Notes under the pieces: generated by a model
The model's input: the letters and a program-made list of their open reading frames with translations, nothing else
Told to the model about the DNA's origin: nothing
The model's database searches: none
Part shown: piece by piece, positions 13,640 through 28,600 of the stretch
How the letters are laid out: every line of letters starts with the position of its first letter
How positions within the stretch are numbered: position 1 is the stretch's first letter
DNA from: Cristatella mucedo
Lineage: Eukaryota > Bryozoa > Phylactolaemata > Cristatellidae
Assembly: GCA_009760855.2 (NCBI GenBank)
Contig: WPIO01000033.1
Coordinates: forward strand, 4,007,001 to 4,071,000
Direction of reading: 5' to 3'
Length of the DNA stretch: 64,000 bases
Position numbers and translations under genes: made by a program

Positions 13640-16600
13640 TCACTTGATAAAGCGCCCTCAGAGAACTCAATCTCTCTCTAGGCGCTTTACATTTGCTGTA
13701 AAGTGAAATGCAATTGAATGGTAAGTAAAATCATGCTTGAAAAACAAACGAAATGAATAATATGGTTAGGGGTGACATGCACAGGGTCAGCATGCAAATG
13801 TGGTTAGTGGCAGCATGCACAGTGTCAGCACGCATAAGCACATCAAGGACGAATCACAGGGACCCACTAAATGCTGTCCTAAATAGGTGTGTTTTTAGGT
13901 TCCTCTTAAATGTGGTCAGGTCAGGGGATGTTCTGATGCAGGTCGGGAGGAAGTTCCAGGCTTTGGGAGCATATGAACTAAATGCACGGTCTCCAAAGGA
14001 TTTAAGGTTTGTACGAGGTATTTCTAGACTGTTGGATTCCGAAAAGCGGGTGGTACGATGCTTGGCCTGATGGGGGAGTATATCTGACAGATAGGCTGGA
14101 GCCATAGAATGAAGGGACCTAAAAGTGAGCGACAAAACCTTGAAGTCAATCCGTTGCTTGACTGGTAGCCAGTGCAGGTCGGCGTAAAGTGGAGTAATGT
14201 GGCAACGGCGACTCTCACGACAGACAAGCCTAGCTGCAGAGTTTTACACCAGCTGCAATCGCCTGATTGCACATGCTGGTAGGCCAGTAAGCAGTGAGTT
14301 GCAGAAGTCGAGACGAGATGTCACGAATGCATGGACCAACTTAGATGTGGTATCTTTATCTAAACAAGCCCAAATTTTAGCAATATTATGAAGCTGAAAA
14401 TAGGCGGATTTGACTGTGGAGCTGATATGGTCGTCTAACGAGAGGTCGCTTTGGAATATGACACCTAGATTTCGAGCTGATTCAACTGGAGATATGCTGG
14501 CAGAGCCAATTTTGAGAGTCAGCCTTTCCAATCTCTGGATCACACTGGGTTTGCCCATAACTAGTAAGTTAGTTTTATCATCGTTAAGTTTGAGAAAATT
14601 TGCTGCCATCCATGTGCGGATGTCATCAATGCATGCAGCTAGTGAGTTTAGAGAATTTGAGGTGCTCGAAGGCTGGGAGGGATCAAAGCAAAGGTACAAC
14701 TGAGTGTCATCCGCATAGAAGTGAAAGCCTAGATTGTGCTTGGCAATCACATCAGCAAGAGGCAGAGTATAAACCGTGAAAAGAACCGGACCTAGCACTG
14801 AGCCCTGAGGTACTCCATATTTCAGAGGTACTTCAGATGATCTTTGTCCATTCACGTCAATACTCTGGAGTCTCCCACTGAGATAGGACCTGAACCACTG
14901 CAGAGCAGTGCCAGTAATGCCCAGGCGAGATGAGAGGCGCTCTAGAAGAACTTTGTGATCGATGGTATCAAAAGCTGCCGAAAGATCAAGCAAAACAAGC
15001 AGAGACACTCTACCCATGTCTGTATTCCTAAGTAGGTCGTTGTATACCCGAAGCAATGCTGACTCTGTGGAGTGATTAGCTCTAAAGCCAGACTGGAACT
15101 TACTAGCAAGGTGTGAGGTTTCAATATACGAGTTCAGCTGGTCCGTCACGACCCGTTCCAGTGTCTTTGATAGGAATGGTAGAAGGGAAACTGGGCGGTA
15201 GTTGCTCAAGTTCTCTTGGTCAAGTGTAGCTTTCTTGAGAAGTGGCCTGACTACAGCTTTTTTGAAAGGTGCTGGGACATGACCTGAGGCTAATGACATA
15301 TTAATTATGTTAGTTATGCATGGCAGCAGTAGATCAATGCAACGTAGGAGCAGGACAGTGGGAATAGGGTCCAGAGAACTTGTTGTCTTCTTTGATTGAG
15401 ATACGAACTTTAGGACTAGATCACTAGTGACCTGCTTAAATGCAGACATTGAGGTGCAGCCAGGAACCGAGGAACAGCATTCTAGTGGGGAGGTTGTCAT
15501 CGCAGGGATGGATTCCCTGATCTTGTCTATCTTCTGCACAAAGAATCGAGAGAAGCGATTGGCTAGATCATCATTAGGGTCATCAGGTAAGGAGCTAATC
15601 TGGGAACGGTTGAGGAGATGGTTTATTGTCGACATCAGCCTTTTTTCAGTCATATGGTTGCAAGTACTTAATGCAGCATGGTTAGCATGGTGGAAGTCTA
15701 CATAGAAGAGGATCAATTGACAGCTCTTATATTCCGAGGCCATCTCTAGTTTTAAACCTAAGCGCATTTGTTCATGCTACTAATTTGTTTTTCAGCCACA
15801 ATACGTATCTAGGTTTAGCAGCAAGGCTTTGTTGTGACAATACAAGCAGCTCTGCAACTTTTGATGCCATGAAGTGCCATATTGTCAAATGTGTTTTTAT
15901 TATGCTACGTGATATCTATTTGATAGGTTTGTAGCCTAGTGTAAACGGAGCCACCGACATTCGATATGTCAGGCTGGGCGTCGCCTCGCCCCCAAAGGAC
16001 AAAGGCTGGGGTCAGCTCCCAGAGGCCCGAAGACCGGAACTTGGGACGGCATGCTCGCTCTTTATCGGTAGAAGCTCTCGACGGTGGTGGAAGCTCTAGG
16101 CTCCGTCTATCCCAGAGTACTCAGCTAGCCGGTTCTTTGACGGAGTAAGCTTGTACTGGTAGAACGGAGTCTGTGCGACGGTGGGACTGTGGAAGCCGAC
16201 TGAGAAACTAACACGTTTGTTCGTGCTTTCGGTGTCATCTCGCACTCCTGTAGTTTACCTTGTATAGGACCTTCCCGTGTAGACTTGTTTAGTTCTCCCC
16301 TTGTGAAGCACATGTGTGTGTATTATATAAAGTGTTGTGTACCCGGTCGATCACCCGTGAACCACTGTTGCCAGAGGGCCCTCGTAACGACCAAGAACGG
16401 GCATTGATAGTAGGGGGCCATAATGGGAATAGGCTAGCACCCGTGAACTCGGCTACAGGTTTGCATTAATGATCACAGCTCAAAAGTGACATCTAATTAA
16501 GCTCGGGATCCTCAGAACTGCAAAAACTAGTGATGTGGGCCAATCAAGTGCACACATCACACAAAAGGTACAGGCTGTATATGAACCGAATAGCAGTACA

Positions 16601-19600
16601 AAACACCATGATAGAACATTTTAGTTACGGCCGACCAAGCTCTAGGTCTAACAAGTGCTGACGTACCTCTAACTCCTTCGCTCTGGTAAATAGATGCTGC
16701 TGCATGATGCATGCGACTATAGTGGAATAGCCCACTCTAAAACATAGAATAATGAAATACATTAGCACATGCGACACCACTGTATATCCAGAAATATCAC
16801 TTAACCTGCCTCAGACTGGACTAGAAAAAACTAAGAACCAACATTTTAGACTCGGTAAAAGCACTATAGAATTTAGAATACACTCGTTCTACGTCCATAG
16901 CATGTGCATTACATACAATTGTAGACGACTCTGAAGTATAGGTACAGAGAATTAGAGTATCATCAGTACCGTAATCACAGCTACAGGTTACCTAACCTTA
17001 AGGAATCATACTAAGACAACACGACAGAAAGCCCTTATTGCTAGTCTGCATTTACTGATGCTCTCACTTTGCATAGCACTTGCAGACGACTAAGAAAATA
17101 TAATCAGCACTTTGAGTTGGTCCAACCACCAACTCACGGAAGACCAAACGACATGAAATCACGCATGGCTCATCAGTTGCCCGTGTGATACAGAACAAGA
17201 CCTGCTACATGACATTTACCGACTGCCATAAGGTGTTCTGGCATTTTATACGAAAATATATACACTTAGTGTTTTTAGGAAAGTTTTCGGCATCTGCAAT
17301 GAGTTCATAACTAGTGATTTGTATGAACAAGATAGACCACAGTACTCTTTGAATAATTCAAGAGAACATAATTTGGCATATTTTAAAACAAGATAGAACC
17401 ATCTTTCATACATAAGACAGTTGAGTCAAGGTTCTCAATAACACAAAAAAAGCTTTAGCAAGTTGCATCCGAGCACAAGTGAATGTGAATTGATGAAGCA
17501 GGTACCGTGAAGTTAGCAAAACACACCTCTCACTCACATTTTGTAGCCAACGAGGCATAACTCGTGTGTTTCTGCTTTTTGAATGCGTGTAATCTACTGA
17601 CTGAAAGACGAAATAATTCGATTTTGCCCACATCTATGCCGAAAATATTATCAGCAGAAAATATTAAAACATTTATCTATCAGACCTATTCCTAAAAACT
17701 TCACATACTCAACCAATAACTTCATCAGACTTGCAGTTTCTAGAAATACTAACTGTTGTAATTTTTTGAGTCATAACTTCGATGCATCTACACCATAACT
17801 GTCGAGCAGTACTGATGTCTAAAGGCAACACTCGACCGCTAAATTAGCAATAATGCACATTGAACACAAATGACATTAGCCCTTCGTATTCACCATAAAA
17901 ACCCAGAACACGGTCGAGTTAATATTACAGAAGTAGGCAACGGATACAACGATGCTGCAATCGGGATTGCTTCAGTTCATTTTAGCCACAGAATGTACAA
18001 TGCAATATGGATATCTATGTGTCAGTAAATATAAGCTCGAAAATAGCTGTCATGCAGGTTGAGGCTGCATGCAAACTCAGATCACAATATTAACCTTCAA
18101 AAAGGTTGACATGTTCCAGCCATATAATAGCAAGGGCATTTTCTGGCAAGCACACACATCAACCAGCAAACATTTGCTATTGTAGGAATACAACCTTAAA
18201 CAGCAGTAATTTCATGATAAGACTATGATCCCACGTACCTCGATTCTAGTCTTGATGACAGCAAGCGGCATAACGGCAGCACCAGCAACACAGCGAGCAC
18301 TCAGTCCAATAAGGAAGGTTTCGATGTGAGCCGGCCTCTTTGCGTTGTCAGAGCTGAAAGGGCATTTGTTCTTTACATGCAAAGCATGTGCTGAGTACAC
18401 CTGTTGGTTTCCAGGTTTTGCCGCTACTCACAAAAACTAAACAGTGCAACATAAGCTTTCTTTTTAAGTCTCCATAACTGATAGTTCGGCTATTGCAAGG
18501 TACTCATGAGCTGGAGCACATACAATCAAATTTTTTTCACCAAATTCCGACTACAGCAAAACTGCAGTCCCACTCATGATTTCGCATGCGTCCTACCTAC
18601 CGTGAATGCTTTTGCATAATGTTCACGAGGGCGAAGTAGAGGCCCACACTGGGCATGACTTTGGTGACTGACTAAAAGTACAGTCAGTTTTTTGAGTTTC
18701 AATATGCAACAACATTCCAAGTGCAGCACACAGAGAAGCTGTGGCTTAAAACAATAAAAATCCCATGAAGCACTAGGTCACTTGAAGTAACACTATCAGA
18801 TGCCATGAACAAGCAAACACTATAATGCAAACAGATAAATGTACAAATTAACCATTGCAAAACATGGCCAGAGTCTCGTTTGCACATGTAAAAACAAGAA
18901 ATTCTTAATATAGCTAGTCTGGCCTGCCTAGCGAATATGAGAGCGCTGTGAGTTGAAGGGCAAAGAGAATGGGAAAGAAAAATCAGAACAAAAGCCGAAT
19001 GACCAAAACAACTGCGAGGTCGGAGGCAATTTATAACTAATTTGACAATGCTCTTCTACATGTATCCCTTTTGTACTGAAACCAAAATCCACGGCTTAGT
19101 GATTCAGAAACTGGATTGATACAACAGTTAAAAATAATTAAACGCAGTGCAACCTTTTTTATATTTCATTATAGTGACCTCCAGTGACACCTTTTATTTT
19201 TGCTTATCATAAATGATAGAAGTAGCCCTAGCAAGTCAAGTCAGCTCAGCAGTGCTATAATATAGGTCATGCACTAAAACAGTCAGTGCTCCAACCGTCA
19301 CTTTGCTTTAACATAAAAACTTGAATACATGGAACGTATCAAGATACGATAAAATATAATTAATTTATATAGCACCCCAAGAGAACTTAATCTATATTCA
19401 GGCGCTTCACATATGCCTCGGGGCTCAAGCCCACGACCTCAGTCAGACCTTGGTCGGGGCGAGCACCTTAACCGCTAGGCCAAACCAGCTCGGCAGCATG
19501 GGTATTGCAGCTACAGGCAACCCCATCTAGGCTACTATAACACACTTCCCGGGAATCGATGCAATTAAGTACCATGACTTAAAAAGATATCAGGTTAGGC

Positions 19601-22600
19601 TAGTTCCCTATAACTAACAGCAGATTGCTGAGCTTCTATTTTCACAATAAATTACAAACTTAATCATTAGGACGTTTAGCAATTAAGTTAAGCAAAAAAT
19701 TTTCTTTTCTCCCACGTTATAGGCAGTCGTTTGCCTCGATTCAGTATTCACTCCAAATCCAATGGCAGGCAACGATCACATGAAGAGTCTCCAGGTAAAG
19801 TTAAAAAAAATTGTGAATGGAGGCAAATAAAGCTGTCATGGTGATCAAAGTGCTTTCCAGGCATGATGCAATTAAGTCCTTGGTGTAGCATAAGCAACGC
19901 AATCGTCTAGTTCACTATCAATTGACACAGTCGCAGAAAATGGTGAGACAGCTGTTCTGCTGCGGAAATCCATTAATTTGCTATTTTTGAAGATAAGGAG
20001 AGAACAAGAAATAAGTACAAGGTATTTGCTTAAGTTACAAATAATTGAAGACAGCTGTCCTAAAAATGATTGCTTGATTGGGTCAAAAGCTATCACAAAT
20101 ACATTACTTGTTCGGGTCTGTCGAATGCAAGTGAAGATTATTCTGTCTCTCAAACTGTGGTCTTACAAAACTTTATATGTTGTAATGTATCATCGAGCAA
20201 TAAACATTATTATTGCCATGCTCATCACGACAAACTCAGCAAGCAATATAAGGTTGAACGTGTGAAAGTTATCTAGTCCATCCGATTTGTTTGTCATATC
20301 TCAAAAACAATGCTACAGCAGAGTCAGTATAGCAATTTTGCACTTTAGAAGCAAATATGGTGAATGTAATAAACCACTGAATAGTGTCTAAATCTCAAAA
20401 AACTTTGCTTTCTGCATAAGCAATAATTCTTTCTTTTATGAAAATGAAGTGACGGAAGCAAAAGCTCTGGCATCTTCCGACTCACGACTCGGATGACGAA
20501 CAAGGAAGACCCTCACAACAACAAGACCGGTCATGCTACCATGATAAACAAATTCCAAAGTCAAAGAGCCCTCTGCACTAATGAGAGTTATACCAACATG
20601 GCCTAACAAGGCTAACTGTGTTCGCCAAGAGGATTCTATGGGTCACAGTGGGTCATTATTTCCTATTTCCTGCCGTGCCTTCATGCAATCTAAATGTCCT
20701 GATCCAAAGTGTGACCTATCACTGCATGACTATGTCAGCTCTACAGTCAAGTCTGCCTTTTCAGCTATGTTTCATTGCCAAAACTCAGGCCAGCATAGAA
20801 AAAAAACATACCACAACCACGTTGGCCCATGCATTTTCAAAATCCCATCTTGACTTATGTTACTACTCGAAGGTCTTCCTGCCTCTGCAATAAGATGCTT
20901 TCAGTCGGTGCACAGCTCTAAAGTTACACTTGTACGTGGTGAACTTTGCAGTGGCTACATTACACTACTTCTCAGCGACCTGCACTGGCCGCCCTCAAGC
21001 AGCATATCGACTTCAAGGTTCTGTCACCCACATTTAAGTCCCTTCATTCTCTTATTCCGACCTACCTTAAGTGCCTAGAAAGCGATTGACTTCTCTGAGG
21101 GCACTTTATCAAGTGCATTATTATTATCATTATTACCTATCCAAAATACTTACTCTTCAGGCTTTGCATCGTACATCAGCTGCCCGCCCCCACTATTCTG
21201 AATCTGGTCGTTTTAAGCTGTGCCTCTAACCATTCTCAAGTTTTGGAGACGATACCTTTGGTTTTTGTGTGCCACCAAAGCCAGGAAATCACTACCGACT
21301 GCCACGACATCCCCTGACTTGACGACATTGAAAAAGAAGCTAAAACTAGCCAGTTGATTGCAGCATTTGCATCGTCCACATGAATTGTTTGTTTGTGCTT
21401 AGTCGTGCTGATACAATGCATGTCATCACTAACCAATTGACATTCTTCTTTTACAAAATATATAAAGTGCTTCGAAAGAGACTTAGTAGACTTGGTGTGC
21501 AATGCAAATTTCTTGTTAAGTGCATACAAAGAGATTTAGTTAACTTAGGGGGCTTTAGAAATGCCATTATTGTTATTATATTTATTATGAAAATTAATGC
21601 TAGCTTCTTGGGTCATATGTTAATGTCGCAAATAATTAGATTAGTATTGCTGCCAAAAAGTATGGCGATGCTAGATTATCAATCAAGAATGGCTAGGCTT
21701 GCATTAAATAACAGAGTGCATGGTTACATGCTAATTAGATACTTTTTCTTGAGACCATTGTTTTACTTGCTAATAATGAATTTTTTCAATCAAATATAAA
21801 ATGACGATGATTTATCCAGAGGAAGTTTCATCTCGGACAATTAACCTAGATGACGTTTAATCCACAGACGATTCATCCACGGATGATTCATCCACTGACT
21901 GTTCATGCTGACAATAAACCCTAAATGCTAATTAAAGATATTTTTTCAACATTTTCCAGTGCAGTCCTTTAGCAATTCATAATAACAAGTTTAAACATTA
22001 TTCTGGTTGAATCGTCCGTGGATGAATCGTCCGGGATGAACAGTCCATGGATACATTTCCCATGGGTGAATCGTCCAGACACCGGAGATATGGCATCCCC
22101 ATGACTGAATACCACAAACAAAAGTCAGGCAAGCTCTCGAGAGCAATTACAACCACATGTGGGAGTCATTGTTAAGCTATGTGCTTAGGCAAACAATCAC
22201 GACATGCACTTACAACAGCCGTCCCTTGCCAGAGGCCACGAAGGTGTCCATTGTGCCAAGCTTCAGAGAGAAGCCGAACACAAACCTTGCTGGATTGCTG
22301 GCTGTCAAACATACAGACAAATGCATGCTTCGTCGCTATATTCACAACATGATTCCACATACAATAAAAGCATTTGTAAGTAGAAAATCAGGTTCGGTTA
22401 TAAATTAATGACTAATATGATACAACTGTTATGTAATGTATCTCCATCAGTAACTCCACAGTCATAAAGACCATGTGGGTGTTACGCAGGAGAGTTTTGT
22501 ATAGCGCACTCACAGCCTAAGCGGCTTTCGGTACGCATTCGGTAGCCAACAGACTTCGTCTCACGCAACAAAGAGAAAGTGGGAAGCATAGCAGAGTCAG

Positions 22601-25600
22601 GAGAGCAGTTGAGGTAGTGAGTAGCATAGAAGTAGCAGTTCAGGACCGCTGAAAAAGATGTGCCATAGTCGGCAGTAGAAGAGTAGTTGTCGTTTCGTAA
22701 GAATTGTGGAAGCGAGTTCCACAGCCTAGGACCTGCTATGACTAGTAAAGATATTTTGAGTTGAGACTTAGCACTGAATTGTCGTCAGGTCCATCAGGTC
22801 CTCTACAGACAATAAATTAGCTGTTCCATTCCTCCTCTTAAAGATTGTTGGCGACAGAACCTTTAGCACTGCAGGTCCGACTGTGGAACTTGCTTCCACA
22901 ATTCTTACAGAACAACATCTACTCTCCTTCTGCCGACTGTGGCATACCCTATCCGGCCGTGCTACTTCCACGCAACTCACTACCTCAATTACTCTGCTGA
23001 CTTAGCTATGGTTCTCACTTTCTCTTTGTTGCCTGAGATGAAGTCTGTTGGCCACCTAATACCGCTTAGGCTTTGAGCAGGTTATAGAAAATTCTCCAGC
23101 ATAACACCCACATAGCCATTGTGGTTTTGTGGAGTTACCGACGGAGATACATTACATTTGCCAAGGATTAGAAGTTAGGCTTCTAAGTCACTCTACGAAC
23201 ACTGATATTGATTGTGAATGCAAATCTAGACAGAGTACTGACATGTGGGGTAAGTGCCACTCCGTGACGTTCGTGCAAATAAATAGGCTAACCCGAGAGC
23301 ATATTGCTTCGTTTTCTTGTTTAGTGAGTAGCACTCTTGTTATTAATATCCTTCCATCAATGACCCTGAAGGTACTAAAAGCTGCTTAGGCTTTGAGTGT
23401 GCAATAGAAAACCTGCTTAAAACTCACTTAGTCTTAGTGGCTTTGTCGAGTTACAGACGAAGATAAATTACATGGCATTGCAGATAGCGATTTGTATCAG
23501 GAGTTAATAGCACAGCAGAATGAACATTAAAATTGCTCAGTTGACGCTGGGCATCGGCTCTGGTTAGGCCACATTATGAACAGTTCTACTTGCTCAGGTT
23601 TGAGTTCCAGCCGACAAACTGTGACCGATGTGACCACCAAGCTAGAAATATATTAGGCATCGATCTGCTCTCTACATTCGTCAGCCTAAAATCTCAAGAA
23701 AGCAAATATAGCAGCTAATAAAAATTATTATTATTATAGGCCATCTGTATCTTGCCATTAGAGAGTTAGATCTTTATTCGTGTGCTTTAAATTATTTGCA
23801 AGAGAATTAATAGCTAAGAGTTAATGACACGCACGGCATCATGCTTAGGCAAGGATATGAACAGACAAATAGGTCAAGCGTGGGCCAGTATGCTAAAGCA
23901 TACAAGAAGACACTGGAGACTAAGTAGGACTCCTGGTTACTAACATATTAAGATGAGCATGCAAAGCACGGAAGAAAGAAAAACAGTTCACTGGGGCTAG
24001 GGGAAAGCTGAGCAGAACAGATGCACCTTTTGCTGAGACTTAAATGATGCTAACGATGCTATCATTGCAGGTGGTGACAGAAGCAAGAAGTGAGTTTCAG
24101 ACTTTCGGTGCTTACAAACTTAAGGTCTGATCACCAAAACATTTCGATTTAGTGCAGCGAAAGTCGAGAAGACTGTTAATCGAGGAGGGACAGGTACAAG
24201 AAAACTGGAGGAGCAAGAAGGTTGGATAAGTAGGCTGGTACAAGCGAGTAAACCGAACTTTAAGCCAGAGTGAGGATCTAGAAGTCTATTCAATGCTTGA
24301 TAGGGAGCCAGTGAAGCTCAGACAGCAGTGGTACAATGATGTGGCAGCTACGCCATTGACAGACCATATGAGCTGCTGAGTGTTGCATCTGCTTCGGACT
24401 AAAGCCTGAATGGTTCAATCAATCATACCTCGGTTCCAAACCCTGCTGGTGTAATGCCAATATGTAGAAAGTCCCAACAACCACCAAAGACCAGTTGGCC
24501 AAACCTCAATTACAAAATGTAACACTTTTTGTCCCTGGAAAGTAAGTGTTATCTCCTAACTGCTTATGCTTTTAAAGTATACAAAATGGCCATTATTCCC
24601 TACTAACCTCTAATTTTTGTAATCCGGACAGTGATTAACTTGGAACTAGCACATTTCTAAAAGAAAACTGACAAATTCACATCTTGCGGTTCACATGTAG
24701 TCAGAAAGAACAGCAAATGAATCGAAAGCTCCTCTGAGTAAGCTTCTGTGCTCTTGTTGAGTTTGCCAAGATGAACATCAAGGATACGGCCTTTGTGGGA
24801 CATTGTGCGTTCCATTTCGGCATAGTTCTATATTACTGAGCCGTGATAGCACAGGAGGTAAGGTGCTCGTTCTTCACAGCAAAGGTCGTGGGTTCGAATC
24901 CTGAAGTTGAAGAATCCTTTACTGCCAGCTGTAAGCCGTGGTGATAGCAATAGGGCTCTTCTGCTGCTATACAAATGACTGTTAAATCAACTAAGATTTT
25001 GTATGAGAGCCTAAACCAGCTACTTGTAGTTTCAATCTTGCGATGACCAGAAAGCCATAAACCACTGCAACTCCCCCTGCTTTCTGTCATGTCTCAGCTT
25101 CATTCTTTGGCTCCAGCCTATCTCTCAGATCTACTCCCCCATCAGGCCAAGCATCGTACCAGCCGCTTTTCGGAATCCAACAGTCTACCAATACCTCGTA
25201 CAAACCTCAAATCCTTTGGAGACCGTGCATTTAGTTCGTATGCTCCCAAAGCCTGGAACTCCTCCTTAAGGTGCACAGAGTTAGCCATAAGGAGTGACAG
25301 GTACTTGTTTCCGAAAGCTGCACAGGTGGGAGACTCCTGGATAGACTATCTATGAATAGGCACCATTCTTATAACCTCAAATTGACCGGCCACATAGTTG
25401 CAGAAGCACCGCCTATCTTGACAACTGAAGAAGTTGAAAAAGGTTGGTGACGCTTTGTCTGATCTGTTACTTTCAACCTTTAATCCAACAACTTATACTC
25501 CTTGAGCCTAAAGGTCAGAAGCTCAGCATTGCACTTGCTACGACAAGGTATTTGATCAAATCGTTAAGGTATTTCTAGTTGTGAAAGTGTGCATTTCTCT

Positions 25601-28600
25601 CCTTAGCTGCTTCTGTGAAATTGAAATCTGGATTGAAATATCGATCTCGCTGTCTGACTTGCTGCTGTCCTGATGATGGCGGATCCCTCTCCAGAGGGGT
25701 GTGGATCAAGAGCTCAGGGCAGAATGGCAAATGTGGCGATGGATGAAGAAATGTGTTGATACATGAAGGGAGGTGCTGCTCATGCCAGTTTTTGACGTTT
25801 GGAAGCGACCACCGTTCAAAAACAGCGCTTGCTGGAGTGGTCAGTAGGTGTTGACAAATTTTGTGATAGAAAACTCACTGGATTTCTTTTCTGCCTCGAT
25901 CTAGCCTCTTAACTGAAGATGATAATAAAAATTAAAAATTAATATTTCACACATAATGTAATGTATCTCCGTCTGTAACTCCACAAAGTCAAAAAGACTA
26001 CGTGGGTGTTACACAGGAGAGTTTTGTATAGCGCACTCACAGCCTAACCGGTATTCGGTAATGTAATGTAATGTATCTCCCGTCTGTAACTCCACAAAGT
26101 CATAAAGACCATGTGGGTGTTACGCAGGAGAGTTTTGCATAGCGCACTCACAGCCTAAGCAGCTTTCGGTACGCATTCGGTAGCCAACAGACTTTGTCTC
26201 ACGCACAACACAGAGAAAGTGGGAAGCATAGCAGAGTCAGGAGAGCAGTTGAGGTAGTGATAGTATGGAAGTAGCAGCTCAGGACCGCTGAAAAGGATGA
26301 GCCATAGTCGGCAGTAGGAGAGTAGTTGTCTTTGAGTAAGAAACATCACCTAATATTGTGCAAGACATTTTTCTACTGAGCAGCAATTGCTCAACTTACC
26401 TTCGAGAGTTATATAGCAGTGTTCGCATGTGAAATGAGATGCCCAGGGGTTATCTTAATCCCCAAAAGGTTTGTGCCAAAGTATACCTAACAGGTTTGTG
26501 CCGAAATATGCTTTGTAGATCTCACACATTTTAGCAGATGCCTTTGCAGAGTAACTGTTCGCACTTGCCTTTATATTTTGTCCACACATATAGCAAAATG
26601 CATCTGCTGGGTGCAAGCAACCTCTTTCTGCCAAGACAATCAAACATGGCTATTCACTTTGAACTTATTCTGCAATAATATGAAATAATTTGTTTTTAAG
26701 GCACCCGTACTGGAACACTTCTATGGATACTACTCTTTAGAGTAATGCCTACAAACCCTCACTAATTTGGATAGCGACAGAGTAATAATAAAAATAATAA
26801 TAATAATGCACTTGAGAAGTGCCCTCAGAGAACTCAATCTCGCTCTAGGCGCTTTACATTTGCTGCAAAGGGAAATGCAATTGAATGGTGAGTGAAATCG
26901 TGCTTGATAAACAAACAAAATGGATAACATGGTTAGGGGTGACATGCACAGGGTCAGCATGCAAATGTGGTTAGTGGCAGAATGCACAGTGTCAGCATGC
27001 ATAAGCACATCAAGGACGAATCACAGGGACCCACTAAATGCTGTCCTAAATAGGTGTGTTTTTTAAGTTCCTTTTAAATGTGGTCAGGTAAGGGGATGTT
27101 CTGACGCAGGTCGGGAGGGAGTTCCAGGCTTTGGGAGCATACGAACTAAATGCACGGTCTCCAAAGGATTTGAGGTTTGATCGGGGTATTTGTAGACTGT
27201 TGGATTCCGAAAAGCGGGTGGTACGATGCTTGGCCTGGTGGGGGAGTACATCTGAGAGATAGGCTGGAGCCAAAGAATGAAGTGACCTAAAAGTGAGCGA
27301 CAAAACCTTGAAGTCAATCCGTTGCTTGACTGGTAGCCTGTGCAGGTCGGTGAGAAGTGGTGTGATGTGGCAACTGCGATGCTCACGACAGACAAGCCAA
27401 GCTGTGGAGTTTTGCACCAGCTGCAATCGCCTGATCGCACATGCCGGTAGGTCAGTGAGCAGTGAGTTGCAGAAGTCGAGACGAGATGTCACGAATGCAT
27501 GGACCAACTTGGACGTGGTATCCTTATCTAAACAAGCATAGTAAAAGCTTTATGTACAAAGGACATGATGTCAGCACTGTCAATAACAGCAAACCCTTTA
27601 AGAACTTTAGAGAATTTAAAATTTTCATCCTCCTGACCATAGAAGCCAATTTTTGTGGAACCGCAGCTATTTTCTATTAATTTTAGGCATTGGAGTTTAG
27701 GAAATCACACGTCGTATCCAAGGACAAAACTAAATTGAATCTGTTACCTAGTGTCATATATGACCACTAGATCGTATGACCCCTAGATGTTATTTATGAA
27801 TATATCTGTTGCTCAGAGCGTTTTCTGAGTCCTTGTGACTCTTCCTTAGTATGCTTATACGTGCCGACATCTGTGTATCTTACCACCGATGATTTCAAGA
27901 ATGTTGAAACTCTGCGTGTTACCACTAACCCTATGGTACTGCTTCTTGTACAGCATAAGTAAAGAGCCTAGAACGAGATTAAGTTTAAATTTCCGACTGC
28001 CCAAGCTATGACTGGCTACGGTAACTTTCGAGCTTCTGCACAGGTGGCATGCGAAGAAAGGCCAAGTCAGGAACTGCTAAGTCCACTGGTTCATTTATGA
28101 TGCATATCTTCACCACAGAGCCACAGGAACCAAATATTGCATAGAGATTGCCAGTGCAGCCGCAAGCCACGTCCTTTCCCGAACGAATTAATACAAAGTA
28201 CATGAGTGAACACACTCGATGGCCCATTCAACAGCTAAATCCTAAACAGAGATACTGATACGATGTAAACTAGGACTTTCTTCCGTTAACTACTCACCCA
28301 TGCGCTGAAGGCAATTGCACGCGCGTCCTCAAAAAGTCCAGCGGTTGTAATGCCACCGCCGTTAGCATTCCGCTAGCGCTACCGATGAAAAAGGGCTGCA
28401 AGTACAGAATCGCGAAGGTAGGAGCAGGAAACTAGCAGCAGCAGTTAGCAAGGCGCATCGACACAGACGTGTACTAAAACAATGTTCTATATTTATTTGC
28501 CTGGCACAGGTTACAAACTAAAGAAATTGGGGCAAATGCAGGGTACTCGCCCTCGTCAAGTAAATATAACTCAAACCCAGCACAGCACTCAAAAGCGCTC

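Noticed and set aside
13612-13640. TAA/ATT arrays as CRISPR-like or regulatory repeats
   Set aside because: They are the 3' microsatellites of LINE copies and recur at each copy's end.
19730-19800. Candidate SLC25A38 exon 4 ([13 protein letters not shown] reading, minus strand)
   Set aside because: It has an in-frame TGA immediately upstream and no usable acceptor; the exon at 18601-18671 (VMPSVGLYF) fits homology and phase.
24836-24910. B-box containing segments as functional tRNA genes
   Set aside because: They cannot form a full cloverleaf, carry long non-tRNA bodies and occur in many copies, as expected for SINEs.
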